Shown piece by piece: positions 24,128 through 32,158 of a stretch of DNA of 34,640 nt (its first letter is position 1; each line of letters starts with the position of its first letter). The DNA is from a bacterium (GTDB lineage Bacteria; Bacillota; Clostridia; Lachnospirales; Lachnospiraceae). The notes beneath the pieces are model-generated. The model did no database searches and was not told the DNA's origin. It saw only the letters and a program-made list of their open reading frames with translations. A program made the translations under genes and the position numbers. The stretch spans positions 1-34,640 of the forward strand of contig JAMPFT010000028.1 in assembly GCA_023664305.1 (NCBI GenBank), in the 5' to 3' direction.

Positions 24128-25876
24128 ATGTCTGGAAACTTTGAGATCAAGGATACCTTTTACCTGAACGGGAAGCCTTTTCAGATTTTGTCGGGAAGTA
24201 TACATTATTTCAGGGTTGTTCCTCAGTATTGGCGGGACAGATTGGAAAAACTGAAGGCCATGGGACTGAATACGGTGGAAACCTATATCCCCTGGAACGT
24301 ACATGAGCCGAAAAAGGGAGAGTTTTGTTTTGAGGGGATGGCCGATGTGGTCGGTTTTGTCCGGCTGGCTCAGGAGCTTGGACTGTATGTCATTTTAAGG
24401 CCGTCCCCCTATATCTGCGCGGAATGGGAGTTTGGCGGACTTCCCGGCTGGCTTTTGGCGGAGGACGGGATGGAGGTAAGAAGCTCTTCGCCGCTCTTTC
24501 TGCGGCATGTCAGGGAGTATTATAACGTATTGCTGCCGATCCTGAAACCCCTGCAGCTGACGGAGGGCGGCAATGTCATCCTCATGCAGGTGGAGAATGA
24601 GTACGGGTATTTTGCGGACGACGCTTCCTATCCGGAGACCTTGAAGCGGATGCTTCGGGAGGGCGGGATTAACGTGCCGTTTATTACCTCCGATGAGCCG
24701 AAGGCGGAAAGCATTCTGGGAGGCCGGGTAGAGGGCGCGCTTCCTACCGGCAATTTCGGATCGAGAACGAAAGAACGTTTTAGTATATTGAAGGAGTTTA
24801 CCGGCGGAGGGCCGCTGATGTGCGCGGAGTTTTGGGTGGGCTGGTTTGACCATTGGGGCAACGGAGGTCATATGACCGGCAATCTGGAGCAAAGCGCAAA
24901 GGATCTGGAGGATATGATCCGCCTGGGACATGTGAATATCTATATGTTTGTCGGCGGAACGAATTTCGGGTTTATGAACGGCTCCAACTATTACGATGAG
25001 CTGACGCCGGACGTCACATCCTACGACTACGACGCCGTGTTGACGGAGGCGGGGGATCTGACGGAAAAATTTTACCGTTATCGGGAAATTCTGGGGAAAT
25101 ACCGGGAGCTTCCGGAGCTGACGGTCAACGCTGTCGGCAAAAAGAAGGCTTACGGAAGGGTAACGGTACAGGAAAGAGTCGGGCTTATGCAGACGCTTTC
25201 GAAACTGGCCGTTCCCGTGGAGAGCAGACAGCCCCGGAGTATGGAGAGGCTGGGGCAGAGCTACGGGTATATTTTATATACCTCCCCGATTCGGAACGAG
25301 AGGAAGCTGGAGAAGCTCCGCCTCTGGGACGCCAACGACCGGGCGAACGTTTTTCTGGGAGAAAAGAGGCTGTTGAACCTTTACGACAGGGAGCTGTCAG
25401 AGGAGCATAAGCTGGATCAGGAGACCGCGGAAGGGGAAGAGCTTGCGATCCTCGTGGAAAATATGGGGCGGGTAAATTTCGGTCCCAGGATGAACCGGCA
25501 GCGCAAGGGAATCGACGGCTGCGTCCAGATCAACGGACACATGCATACCGGCTGGAAGCAGTATACGCTTCCTCTGGATAACGTAAGCCGGGTAGATTAC
25601 TCCGCCGGATATACGGCAGGAATGCCCGCCTTTTATCGATTCCGGCTTGAGGTTGAGGAGCCCTGCGATACCTTTCTGGAGCTGGAGGGCTGGGGGAAGG
25701 GCTGTGTCTTTTTGAACGGCTTCCACCTGGGGCGGTTCTGGGAGATCGGGCCGCAGAGGAGACTGTATGTTCCCGGGCCGCTGCTGAAAAAGGGCGGTAA
25801 TGAGATTGTTGTGTTTGAGACGGAAGGAAAAGCGACGGGGGAGATCTGCTTTTGGGATGCGCCGGATATCGGGTAG
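24128..25876 (+). CDS. GH35 beta-galactosidase
   Basis: This is a 582-residue cytoplasmic enzyme (no signal peptide) that removes terminal beta-galactose. It shows LSGSIHYFRV (21-30), RPSPYICAEWEFGGLPGWL (91-109), the acid/base E158 in VENEYG, the nucleophile E234 in MCAEFWVGWFDHWG, and the GGTNFGF segment. C-terminal jelly-roll domains end with GCVFLNGFHLGRFW and GPQRRLYVPGPLL. The length matches single-subunit bacterial GH35 enzymes. ATG 24128 has AGAGGT 8 nt upstream; ATG 24110 or 24122 are possible and would add only a few residues. Inferred role: final breakdown of imported galacto-oligosaccharides made by the surface GH30. Confidence 0.95.
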   Translation: MSGNFEIKDTFYLNGKPFQILSGSIHYFRVVPQYWRDRLEKLKAMGLNTVETYIPWNVHEPKKGEFCFEGMADVVGFVRLAQELGLYVILRPSPYICAEWEFGGLPGWLLAEDGMEVRSSSPLFLRHVREYYNVLLPILKPLQLTEGGNVILMQVENEYGYFADDASYPETLKRMLREGGINVPFITSDEPKAESILGGRVEGALPTGNFGSRTKERFSILKEFTGGGPLMCAEFWVGWFDHWGNGGHMTGNLEQSAKDLEDMIRLGHVNIYMFVGGTNFGFMNGSNYYDELTPDVTSYDYDAVLTEAGDLTEKFYRYREILGKYRELPELTVNAVGKKKAYGRVTVQERVGLMQTLSKLAVPVESRQPRSMERLGQSYGYILYTSPIRNERKLEKLRLWDANDRANVFLGEKRLLNLYDRELSEEHKLDQETAEGEELAILVENMGRVNFGPRMNRQRKGIDGCVQINGHMHTGWKQYTLPLDNVSRVDYSAGYTAGMPAFYRFRLEVEEPCDTFLELEGWGKGCVFLNGFHLGRFWEIGPQRRLYVPGPLLKKGGNEIVVFETEGKATGEICFWDAPDIG

Positions 25877-25909
25877 ATTATGAAGCAAGGTATTAAGGAA
25901 CAGAGTATT

Positions 25910-26090
25910 ATGGAAGATCTGAGGAGCCCGGAGGGGAAAAACGACGAGTTACGATCTCTTTGCGGAAACGCTGGCGCGGACGGTGGAGGGCGCTTACAAT
26001 TCCAACCCGCTTCCGCAGATTCAGACGATCGCTCCGACCCTGGTCGTCATGGCTTCCGGCGGGCCGGTGAGAGATTTAGCGGGAATGGTC
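25910..26090 (+). pseudogene. LacI-family regulator reduced to its two ends
   Basis: From ATG 25910 the reading is MEDLRSPEGKN, like the start of the intact regulator at 7989 (MEDLRNLEGKK). After 11 codons the frame shifts by one, and from about 25941 the reading is SYDLFAETLARTVEGAYN followed by NPLPQIQTIAPTLVVMASGGPVR. This aligns with the last 40 residues of the intact protein (YDVFAETLIKTVDGIYA, then NTPLPPLQYIEPSLTVRASSGPAR). Helix-turn-helix and nearly all the sensor domain are missing. It is therefore an internally deleted, frameshifted paralogue. The original stop is also lost; the C-terminal frame runs on to 26189. Confidence 0.8.
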
Positions 26091-26225
26091 AGGAGTTCGA
26101 GCCTCTGCCGGCATTGTCTTTTTGCGTCCAGAATAGTTGAAAGTTTTGATAATCGGTTAATTTTCAAGGAAAGAAAGCCGATTATATAAGTATAGCAGTG
26201 AGCGGCTTAGGAAAGGCGGTATTTT

Positions 26226-27005
26226 ATGAAGTGTAAGAAAATAGTTATGATGAGCGCGGCGATAGTTACATTTATGAGTATGTCCCTGAATGTTTCCGCG
26301 GCGAGGTCGTCTGTAGACAAATATATAAACCGTCTGAAGGAAAGCGGGCAGATTGACCTTATCCTTGATGTGGAGGCATACAGAGCGGCTTACAGCGATC
26401 TGGAAGAGGCTTTTGGCGATGATGAGGATGCTTATATAAAGCATTATCTGACTGCGGGTGTTTATGAGGAGGAGAGGAGAAAGGGCGTTCTCTTCGACCC
26501 GTTAGCTTATGCGGAAAGCTACGACGATATCATGGATGCATTCGGAGATGATGTGCTGGCTATAGTCTCCCATTATGTGACTTACGGGGTAAAGGAAAAT
26601 CGGATTGCGGGAACTGCCGCAGGTTATGAAGATATTGCGGCGGCAATGGAGGAGAGTGCGGTTCAGAGCGGAGGCGTAGTATCGGTAAAGAGCAGCTCCG
26701 TCGTGTCCGAAAGCCGGGCGGAAGAGGTTCGGATGGAAGCGGCAGGAAGCCGGACGCAGGACAAATTATCCGGTTTTCGTATCGGCCATACGACTTCTAT
26801 CTATGCCGATGATGGCGCTACGTTGATTCGTGTTGAATATTATGATGAAAATAATAAGCTGGTCTATTACTCGGATGTGATCGGTTATGACAGCGCCACA
26901 AATTCATACACAGAGAATATATATTCCTATGATGAGAAAGAACAGCGGGAGGTTCTTGAGCAGACGGATATCTATGTAAACGGAGCCTGTTCTTCCGCCA
27001 AATAA
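26226..27005 (+). CDS. secreted protein with two Y-x-DL-x-x-AFG repeats
   Basis: This is a 259-residue protein with a signal peptide (about 1-25, ending NVSAA). Two repeats of roughly 40 residues follow: EAYRAAYSDLEEAFGDDEDAYIKHYLTAGVYEEER and LAYAESYDDIMDAFGDDVLAIVSHYVTYGVKENR. Repeats of this form occur in many exported Firmicutes proteins, often with enzymes or adhesins; their binding partner is not known to me. A serine-rich linker and a C-terminal part rich in Tyr/Asp/Asn complete it. No catalytic motif or wall anchor is seen. GGCGG precedes ATG 26226. TAATCGG/CCGATTA inverted arms at 26150-26184 lie in its upstream region. Confidence 0.75.
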   Translation: MKCKKIVMMSAAIVTFMSMSLNVSAARSSVDKYINRLKESGQIDLILDVEAYRAAYSDLEEAFGDDEDAYIKHYLTAGVYEEERRKGVLFDPLAYAESYDDIMDAFGDDVLAIVSHYVTYGVKENRIAGTAAGYEDIAAAMEESAVQSGGVVSVKSSSVVSESRAEEVRMEAAGSRTQDKLSGFRIGHTTSIYADDGATLIRVEYYDENNKLVYYSDVIGYDSATNSYTENIYSYDEKEQREVLEQTDIYVNGACSSAK

Positions 27006-27097
27006 AAAATGCAGTGAAGTTTCCGACTTTTTTGCCGGGCTGCCCTGCAATCATCAGGAGCGTGCGGCACGCCGTGAGTCTGCCGCCTGTGAAGTGA

Positions 27098-27125
27098 AAA
27101 AGGAGCCTATACAGACTCCTTTTTT
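27098..27125 (+). terminator. terminator after the secreted-protein gene
   Basis: AAAAAGGAG and CTCCTTTTTT pair around a 10-nt loop, with T run. It closes the carbohydrate cassette. The 90 bp between the stop and this hairpin hold no gene. Confidence 0.8.
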
Positions 27126-27129
27126 CAAT

Positions 27130-27147
27130 TGTGTAAATTTTTACACA
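27130..27147. promoter_or_regulatory. operator-like palindrome upstream of gdpP
   Basis: TGTGTAAA-TT-TTTACACA has perfect 8-bp arms with a 2-bp centre. It lies about 75 bp before the gdpP -10 box and immediately after a terminator. The shape is that of a dimeric repressor site; the binder is not identifiable. Confidence 0.5.
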
Positions 27148-27198
27148 GCGGTAAACTCGGACGACACAAAACCTTTCCTTTTTCGACAAATTAAATGG

Positions 27199-27227
27199 TG
27201 GCACAGCCGCCGTAAGTGTGCTATAAT
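27199..27227 (+). promoter_or_regulatory. promoter of the gdpP-rplI-dnaB operon
   Basis: TATAAT (27222-27227) is perfect. The -35 (TGGCAC, 27199-27204, 17-bp spacing) is poor, which suggests dependence on an activator or low basal activity. Confidence 0.55.
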
Positions 27228-27238
27228 GGTTGGAAGGG

Positions 27239-27271
27239 AAAACAGGTGGCTGCGGGACGCGGGCCTGTTTT
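27239..27271 (+). promoter_or_regulatory. 5'-end hairpin of the gdpP transcript
   Basis: AAAACAGG (27239-27246) and CCTGTTTT (27264-27271) form a perfect 8-bp stem at the predicted 5' end of the mRNA, ending 15 bp before ATG 27287. It could protect the transcript or affect translation. Confidence 0.5.
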
Positions 27272-27286
27272 GTGGGGTCTGTGCAT

Positions 27287-29338
27287 ATGAAGAAAAGAAT
27301 AAAACTGAAAGGCCGTATCAAAACCTATCTACAGTTCGGGATATACCTCGGGGTGCTCCTCTGCGGCATCGACGCCGCGGCTTTTTTGATCGATGTGCGG
27401 GCGGGCGCGCTGATTGCGGGGTATATTGTGGTCTATTTTGCGATCACCCTGTCCCTGTATTTCTGCAATAAGCCCATTATCATGAACGAGCTTGTGAGCT
27501 TTGCCACGGAGTACGGCCAGATCCAGAGGAAGCTTTTGCGGGATATGGATCTGCCCTACGCCCTTTTGGACGACAACGGGAAGGTGATCTGGACCAATAT
27601 CGCCTTTGAAACGGTCACGCATCAGCCGAAGGGATACCGCAAATCCATTACGGCGCTTTTCCCGTCCATTACCCGGGACAGGCTGCCGGACGACAACGGT
27701 CTGGACGAGGCGCAGTACGAGCTGGAGTATGAGGGAAGCGAATATGTGGCAAAGTTCAAAAAGATTTCCCTGAAGGAGATGGCACAGCACAGCGATATGA
27801 TCGACGCGCAGGATTACGACGGATACCTGATTGCGGTGTATCTGTACGACGAGACGGCGCTCCGCATTGCCCTGCAGGAGGTGGACGATCAGAGCCTGGC
27901 GGTGGGCATGATTTATCTGGATAATTACGAGGAATCCATGGAGAGCGTGGAGGAGGTGCGCCGTTCCCTGCTGACCGCGCTGATCGACCGTAAGATCAAC
28001 AAGTATATTTCCTCGTTCGACGGTATCTGTAAGAAGCTGGAGAAGGACAAGTATCTTGTCATTATGAGAAAGCAGTCGGTGACGCAGCTGCAGTCGTCGC
28101 GCTTTGAGCTTTTGGAGGATATCAAAACCGTAAACATCGGCAATGAGATGGCGGTGACCATCAGCATCGGCATCGGCCTGGACGGTCTCACCTACGCGCA
28201 GAATTACGAGTTTGCCCGTAACGCCATAGACCTTGCCCTGGGGCGGGGCGGCGACCAGGCGGTTATCAAGATACCGGAAAGCATTACATATTACGGCGGC
28301 AAGAGCCAGCAGGTAGAAAAAAATACGAGAGTAAAAGCGAGGGTAAAGGCGCAGGCGCTCTGTGAGATCATCACCGCCAAGGATCTCGTGCTGGTCATGG
28401 GGCACCGGATGCCGGACGCGGACAGCTTCGGCGCGGCGGCGGGAATCTACAGGATCGCGCAGACGCTGGGCAGAAAGGTCCATATCGTCCTGAATGAAGT
28501 GACCTCGGCCATCGCCCCCATGGTGGAGCTTTTCAAGAACAATCCCGAATACGAGGAGGATATGATCATCGGCAGCCAGCAGGCCATCGAGCTGAGCGGC
28601 GGCAACTGCGTGCTTGTGGTCGTGGACGTGAACAAGCCGTCGATTACGGAATGTCCGGATCTGCTGCGGCTCTGTAAGTCCGTGGTGGTGCTGGATCATC
28701 ACAGGCAGGGCACGGAGACCGTCGAAAACGCGACGCTTTCCTATGTGGAGCCTTATGCTTCCTCGGCGTCCGAGATGGTATCCGAGATTTTACAGTACAC
28801 CTATGACAATATCAAGATACGCACGGAGGAGGCGGACTGCATGTACTCCGGTATCATGGTGGATACGAACAACTTTATGACCAAGACGGGAGTGCGCACC
28901 TTTGAGGCGGCGGCCTTCCTGCGCAGAAACGGGGCGGATGTGACCAGGGTGCGCAAGCTGTTCCGGGAGGACGCCCAAGAGTATAAGGCAAAGGCTGACG
29001 CGGTCAGCCAGGCGGAGATTTATAAGCAGTATTTTGCAATTTCCATCTGTACGGCGGACGAGCTGCCCAGTCCTACGGTCATCGGGGCGCAGGCGGCCAA
29101 CGAGCTGTTGAATATCAAGGGGATCAAGGCGAGCTTTGTGCTGACGGATTATCAGGGTAAGATTTATATCAGCGCCCGTTCCATCGACGAGGTAAATGTG
29201 CAGATCATCATGGAAAGGATGGGCGGAGGCGGTCACCTGAGTACGGCGGCCTGCCAGATGGAAGGCGTGGGTATCATAGAGGCCATCGGCGCGCTGAAGC
29301 GCACCATCGATACCATGCTGGAAAATCACGAAATTTGA
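27287..29338 (+). CDS. gdpP: c-di-AMP phosphodiesterase GdpP
   Basis: This is a 683-residue protein. Two membrane helices (about 15-53) come first. A PAS-like domain (about 70-160, with MDLPYALLDDNGKVIWTN) and a degenerate GGDEF domain (about 170-310) follow. The DHH/DHHA1 phosphodiesterase has VMGHRMPDADSFGAAAG, VVDVNKPS, VVLDHHRQG and the final GGGGHLSTAAC. GdpP degrades cyclic di-AMP and so sets potassium and osmolyte balance and wall homeostasis. ATG 27287 gives the normal MKKRIKLKGRIK start; an earlier in-frame start at 27230 lies within the leader hairpin region. It is followed by rplI 19 bp after the stop, as in Bacillus and many Clostridia. Confidence 0.95.
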   Translation: MKKRIKLKGRIKTYLQFGIYLGVLLCGIDAAAFLIDVRAGALIAGYIVVYFAITLSLYFCNKPIIMNELVSFATEYGQIQRKLLRDMDLPYALLDDNGKVIWTNIAFETVTHQPKGYRKSITALFPSITRDRLPDDNGLDEAQYELEYEGSEYVAKFKKISLKEMAQHSDMIDAQDYDGYLIAVYLYDETALRIALQEVDDQSLAVGMIYLDNYEESMESVEEVRRSLLTALIDRKINKYISSFDGICKKLEKDKYLVIMRKQSVTQLQSSRFELLEDIKTVNIGNEMAVTISIGIGLDGLTYAQNYEFARNAIDLALGRGGDQAVIKIPESITYYGGKSQQVEKNTRVKARVKAQALCEIITAKDLVLVMGHRMPDADSFGAAAGIYRIAQTLGRKVHIVLNEVTSAIAPMVELFKNNPEYEEDMIIGSQQAIELSGGNCVLVVVDVNKPSITECPDLLRLCKSVVVLDHHRQGTETVENATLSYVEPYASSASEMVSEILQYTYDNIKIRTEEADCMYSGIMVDTNNFMTKTGVRTFEAAAFLRRNGADVTRVRKLFREDAQEYKAKADAVSQAEIYKQYFAISICTADELPSPTVIGAQAANELLNIKGIKASFVLTDYQGKIYISARSIDEVNVQIIMERMGGGGHLSTAACQMEGVGIIEAIGALKRTIDTMLENHEI

Positions 29339-29357
29339 GGAGAAAGGAAGAGATATC

Positions 29358-29804
29358 ATGAAAATAATACTGTTACAGGACGAGAAAAAGCTGGGGAAAA
29401 AGGGCGATATCATTGAAGCCAGCGAGGGATACGCGAGAAACTATATCATACCGAAGAAGATCGGCGTGGAGGCTACGCCGAAGAATCTGAACGATCTGAA
29501 GCTGAAGAAGGCCAACGAGGAAAGGATTGCCCAGGAGCAGCTGGACGCGGCCAGGGCGCTGGCGGCTTCTCTGGAGGAAAAGACCGTAGTGCTCAAGATC
29601 AAGGCGGGAGAGGGCGGAAAGGTGTTCGGCTCCGTGTCGTCGAAGGAGATTGCGGCTGCCGTGAAGGAACAGTACGGGATAGAGTTTGACAAGAAGAAAA
29701 TTCAGCTTGCGGAGAACCTGAAAAGCTGCGGCAGCTACGAGGTAAATATCAGGCTGCATCCCCAGGTTACGGGAAAACTGACTGTAAAGGTGACGGAAGC
29801 CTGA
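29358..29804 (+). CDS. rplI: 50S ribosomal protein L9
   Basis: This 148-residue L9 has the N-terminal rRNA-binding domain MKIILLQDEKKLGKKGDIIEASEGYARNYIIPK, the long central helix (about 42-75) and the C-terminal domain with GGKVFGSVSSKEIAAAVKEQYGIEFDKKKI. It is in the usual place between gdpP and dnaB, with GGAGAAAGGAAG before the start. Confidence 0.98.
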   Translation: MKIILLQDEKKLGKKGDIIEASEGYARNYIIPKKIGVEATPKNLNDLKLKKANEERIAQEQLDAARALAASLEEKTVVLKIKAGEGGKVFGSVSSKEIAAAVKEQYGIEFDKKKIQLAENLKSCGSYEVNIRLHPQVTGKLTVKVTEA

Positions 29805-29825
29805 GGGAAAAGGGATGCTGACGGT

Positions 29826-31175
29826 ATGGATGAAAATGTAATAAAGAGGATACTGCCTCACAGCATTGAGGCGGAGCAGTCCGTGATCGGTTCCATGCTG
29901 ATGGACCGCGAGGCGATTGTGGTGGCGTCGGAGCTGATTTCGGAGGAGGACTTTTATAATAAACAGTACGGCATTCTTTTTGCGACGATGGTTGAGTTAA
30001 ACGATGCCGGGAGCCCGGTGGACTTGGTGACGCTCCAGAATAAGCTGAAGGAGAAGGATGTCCCGCCGGAGATCAGCAGCCTGGAGTTTATCCGGGATCT
30101 GATCACGGCAGTGCCTACGTCGGCAAACATCAAATACTATGCCAATATCGTGGCGGAAAAATCGACTCTCAGGCGTCTGATCCGGCTGAACGAGGAGATT
30201 GCCAATACCTGCTATGCGGGGAAGGAAAGCCTGGAATACATATTAGAGGACACGGAAAAACGGGTCTTCCAGCTGATACAGAAGCGGAACGTGGACGATT
30301 TCGTCCCGGTGCGGCAGATCGTGATGAACGCCATGGACCGGATCGAGGTTGCCTCCAGAAACAAGGGAAACGTCACGGGCGTGCCCACCGGATTTGTCGA
30401 TCTGGATTACCGCACGGCGGGGATGCAGCCCTCCGACCTGATTCTGATCGCGGCCCGTCCCTCCATGGGAAAGACGGCCTTTGAGACCAATCTGGCGCAG
30501 TATATGGCGTTTCGGAAGAATATGACCGTGGCTCTGTTCAGTCTGGAGATGAGCAAGGAACAGATGATGAACCGTCTCCTTTCGCTGGAATCCAGCGTGG
30601 ACGCCCAGAAGCTGCGCACGGGACAGCTGAACGACAGAGAGTGGGAAAGACTGATAGAGGGCGCGGGAACCGTCGGGAAATCCAGACTGATCATTGACGA
30701 TACCCCGGGCATCAGTATTGCGGAGCTTCGCTCCAAGTGCAGAAAGTATAAGCTGGAGCATGACCTTTCCATCGTGATGGTTGACTATCTGCAGCTTATG
30801 TCAGGAGGCGGGAAGGCGGAGTCCAGACAGCAGGAAATTTCGGAGATTTCCCGGTCGTTAAAGGCTCTTGCAAGAGAATTGAACGTGCCTGTCATCGCGC
30901 TGTCACAGCTGTCCCGGGCAGTGGAGCAGAGGCCGGATCACAGACCCATGCTTTCCGATCTGCGTGAGTCGGGGGCGATCGAGCAGGACGCGGACGTCGT
31001 TATGTTCCTGTACCGGGACGATTACTACAATCACGATTCGCCGGAAAAGGGGATTTTGGAGGTAATCATCGCCAAGCAGAGAAACGGCCCGATCGGAACC
31101 GTAAAACTGGCGTGGCTGCCTGAGTATACGAAGTTTGCGAACCTGGAACATAAAAAGGGCGACGAACTGATATAG
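29826..31175 (+). CDS. dnaB: replicative DNA helicase DnaB
   Basis: This is a 449-residue hexameric helicase. The N-terminal collar domain (about 1-110) has LPHSIEAEQSVIGSMLMD. The linker is followed by a RecA-like motor with Walker A ARPSMGKT (210-217), Walker B MVDYLQLM near 315, and the later LSQLSRAVEQRPDHRPMLSDLRESGAIEQDADVVMFLYRD stretch with arginine-finger residues. Length and motifs are complete and no intein is present. It unwinds the chromosome at the fork. GGGAAAAGGGA lies upstream of ATG 29826. A long perfect hairpin follows the stop. Confidence 0.98.
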   Translation: MDENVIKRILPHSIEAEQSVIGSMLMDREAIVVASELISEEDFYNKQYGILFATMVELNDAGSPVDLVTLQNKLKEKDVPPEISSLEFIRDLITAVPTSANIKYYANIVAEKSTLRRLIRLNEEIANTCYAGKESLEYILEDTEKRVFQLIQKRNVDDFVPVRQIVMNAMDRIEVASRNKGNVTGVPTGFVDLDYRTAGMQPSDLILIAARPSMGKTAFETNLAQYMAFRKNMTVALFSLEMSKEQMMNRLLSLESSVDAQKLRTGQLNDREWERLIEGAGTVGKSRLIIDDTPGISIAELRSKCRKYKLEHDLSIVMVDYLQLMSGGGKAESRQQEISEISRSLKALARELNVPVIALSQLSRAVEQRPDHRPMLSDLRESGAIEQDADVVMFLYRDDYYNHDSPEKGILEVIIAKQRNGPIGTVKLAWLPEYTKFANLEHKKGDELI

Positions 31176-31186
31176 ATACTATTTAC

Positions 31187-31218
31187 GAAAGAGAATGAAC
31201 AGGAGTTCATTCTCTTTC
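31187..31218 (+). terminator. perfect 14-bp stem-loop between dnaB and the merR-like gene
   Basis: GAAAGAGAATGAAC (31187-31200) and GTTCATTCTCTTTC (31205-31218) pair fully around AGGA. No T run follows, so it is not a clear terminator; an RNase processing or stability element is as likely. Confidence 0.65.
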
Positions 31219-31239
31219 CGCGTTCAGAAAGGAGAATAA

Positions 31240-31857
31240 ATGAGCGACTATCTGTTGATTTCCGATGCAGCCAAAGAGGTCAGAGTGGAAAGCCATGTAC
31301 TGCGGTACTGGGAGGAGGAGCTGCATCTTCCCATCAAACGCAACGAGCTGGGGCACCGCTACTATACGGAAGAGGATGTAGAACGCTTTAAGCAGATAAA
31401 AGGGATGAAAGAGAGGGGGCTCCAATTGAAAGCGATTAAAATGATTTTAAAGGACGGCAAATTGGACGTGCTGTCGCCGGAGGAGACGCCGGACAGGGGA
31501 GAGGAAGAAGAAAACGCGCAGCCGTCCGGCGGTCTGGCCATCGATATCATAAAGACCGGCGGACAGCCTGCGGAGGCGGAATTTAGAGAGGACAAGTCCA
31601 AGAGGCTGCAATGGCTGCTGCAGCAGCTGATCCGTGAGACATTGCAGGAGAACAATGCGGAAATCTGCAGGGAAATCCGGGACAGCGTTGTAAAGGAGCT
31701 GGACTATCAGTTCCGGATGCAGGAAGAGCGGGAGGAAGCCAGGGACAGAAAGCTGGCGGAGCGGGACGAGGAGCATTATAAAAAGATGGACGAGCTGCTT
31801 CGGAAGAAGAGCCGCAGAAAGCTTCTGCCGGAGAAAAAAAAGAAGGGTGCCCGTTGA
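31240..31857 (+). CDS. MerR-type helix-turn-helix protein with coiled coil
   Basis: This 205-residue protein has a MerR-like winged helix-turn-helix at about 4-70: LLISDAAKEVRVESHVLRYWEEELHLPIKRNELGHRYYTEEDVERFKQI. The acidic middle (about 80-110) is low in complexity. The C-terminal half is strongly charged and helical (about 115-200, REEREEARDRKLAERDEEHYKKMDELLRKKSRRK), probably a coiled coil. There is no metal- or drug-binding cysteine set, so it is not a classical MerR sensor; such proteins beside dnaB may be nucleoid or division-related. This is inference. AAAGGAG precedes ATG 31240. Confidence 0.8.
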   Translation: MSDYLLISDAAKEVRVESHVLRYWEEELHLPIKRNELGHRYYTEEDVERFKQIKGMKERGLQLKAIKMILKDGKLDVLSPEETPDRGEEEENAQPSGGLAIDIIKTGGQPAEAEFREDKSKRLQWLLQQLIRETLQENNAEICREIRDSVVKELDYQFRMQEEREEARDRKLAERDEEHYKKMDELLRKKSRRKLLPEKKKKGAR

Positions 31858-31870
31858 GGACGCCCTTTTT
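31843..31870. terminator. bidirectional terminator between convergent genes
   Basis: AAGGGTG and CGCCCTT pair around CCCGTTGAGGA, with a T run after it on the plus strand and eight A's before it (31834-31841) that serve the minus-strand ferredoxin transcript. The hairpin overlaps the end of the merR-like gene. Confidence 0.8.
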
Positions 31871-31875
31871 CCTTT

Positions 31876-32046
31876 TTAAGCTTCCGAAATCGCGCTTACG
31901 GGACACTGAGCTGCGCAGGAACCGCAGTCGATGCACTTATCCGCGTCAATCTCAAACTTGCCGTCTCCCATGCTGATCGCGCCTACAGGGCACTGAGCTT
32001 CACATGCGCCGCATGCTACACAAGTATCACTGATTACATATGCCAT
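31876..32046 (-). CDS. 2[4Fe-4S] ferredoxin
   Basis: This 56-residue protein has two cluster motifs: C9-x2-C12-x2-C15-x3-C19 and C38-x2-C41-x2-C44-x3-C48, each ending CP. It is a clostridial-type low-potential electron carrier. Start 32046 (MAYVISDTC) has AAGGAGG on the minus strand; a start at 32085 would add an unconserved leader. It lies downstream of pflA on the same strand and might supply electrons to that radical-SAM enzyme, though such ferredoxins serve many partners. Confidence 0.95.
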   Translation of the reverse strand: MAYVISDTCVACGACEAQCPVGAISMGDGKFEIDADKCIDCGSCAAQCPVSAISEA

Positions 32047-32158
32047 GACCTTATCCTCCTTATTTGTTGGTACATAGAATTTCATGCTTTCACTTCATTT
32101 TAATATAAATCCGCTCCAATTACAACAACATTTTAACAAAAATATATATTAGGTATAC

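Noticed and set aside
25880-26140. 86-codon plus-strand reading after GH35
   Set aside because: It is a frame shadow of the LacI remnant; the recognisable homology lies in two other frames.
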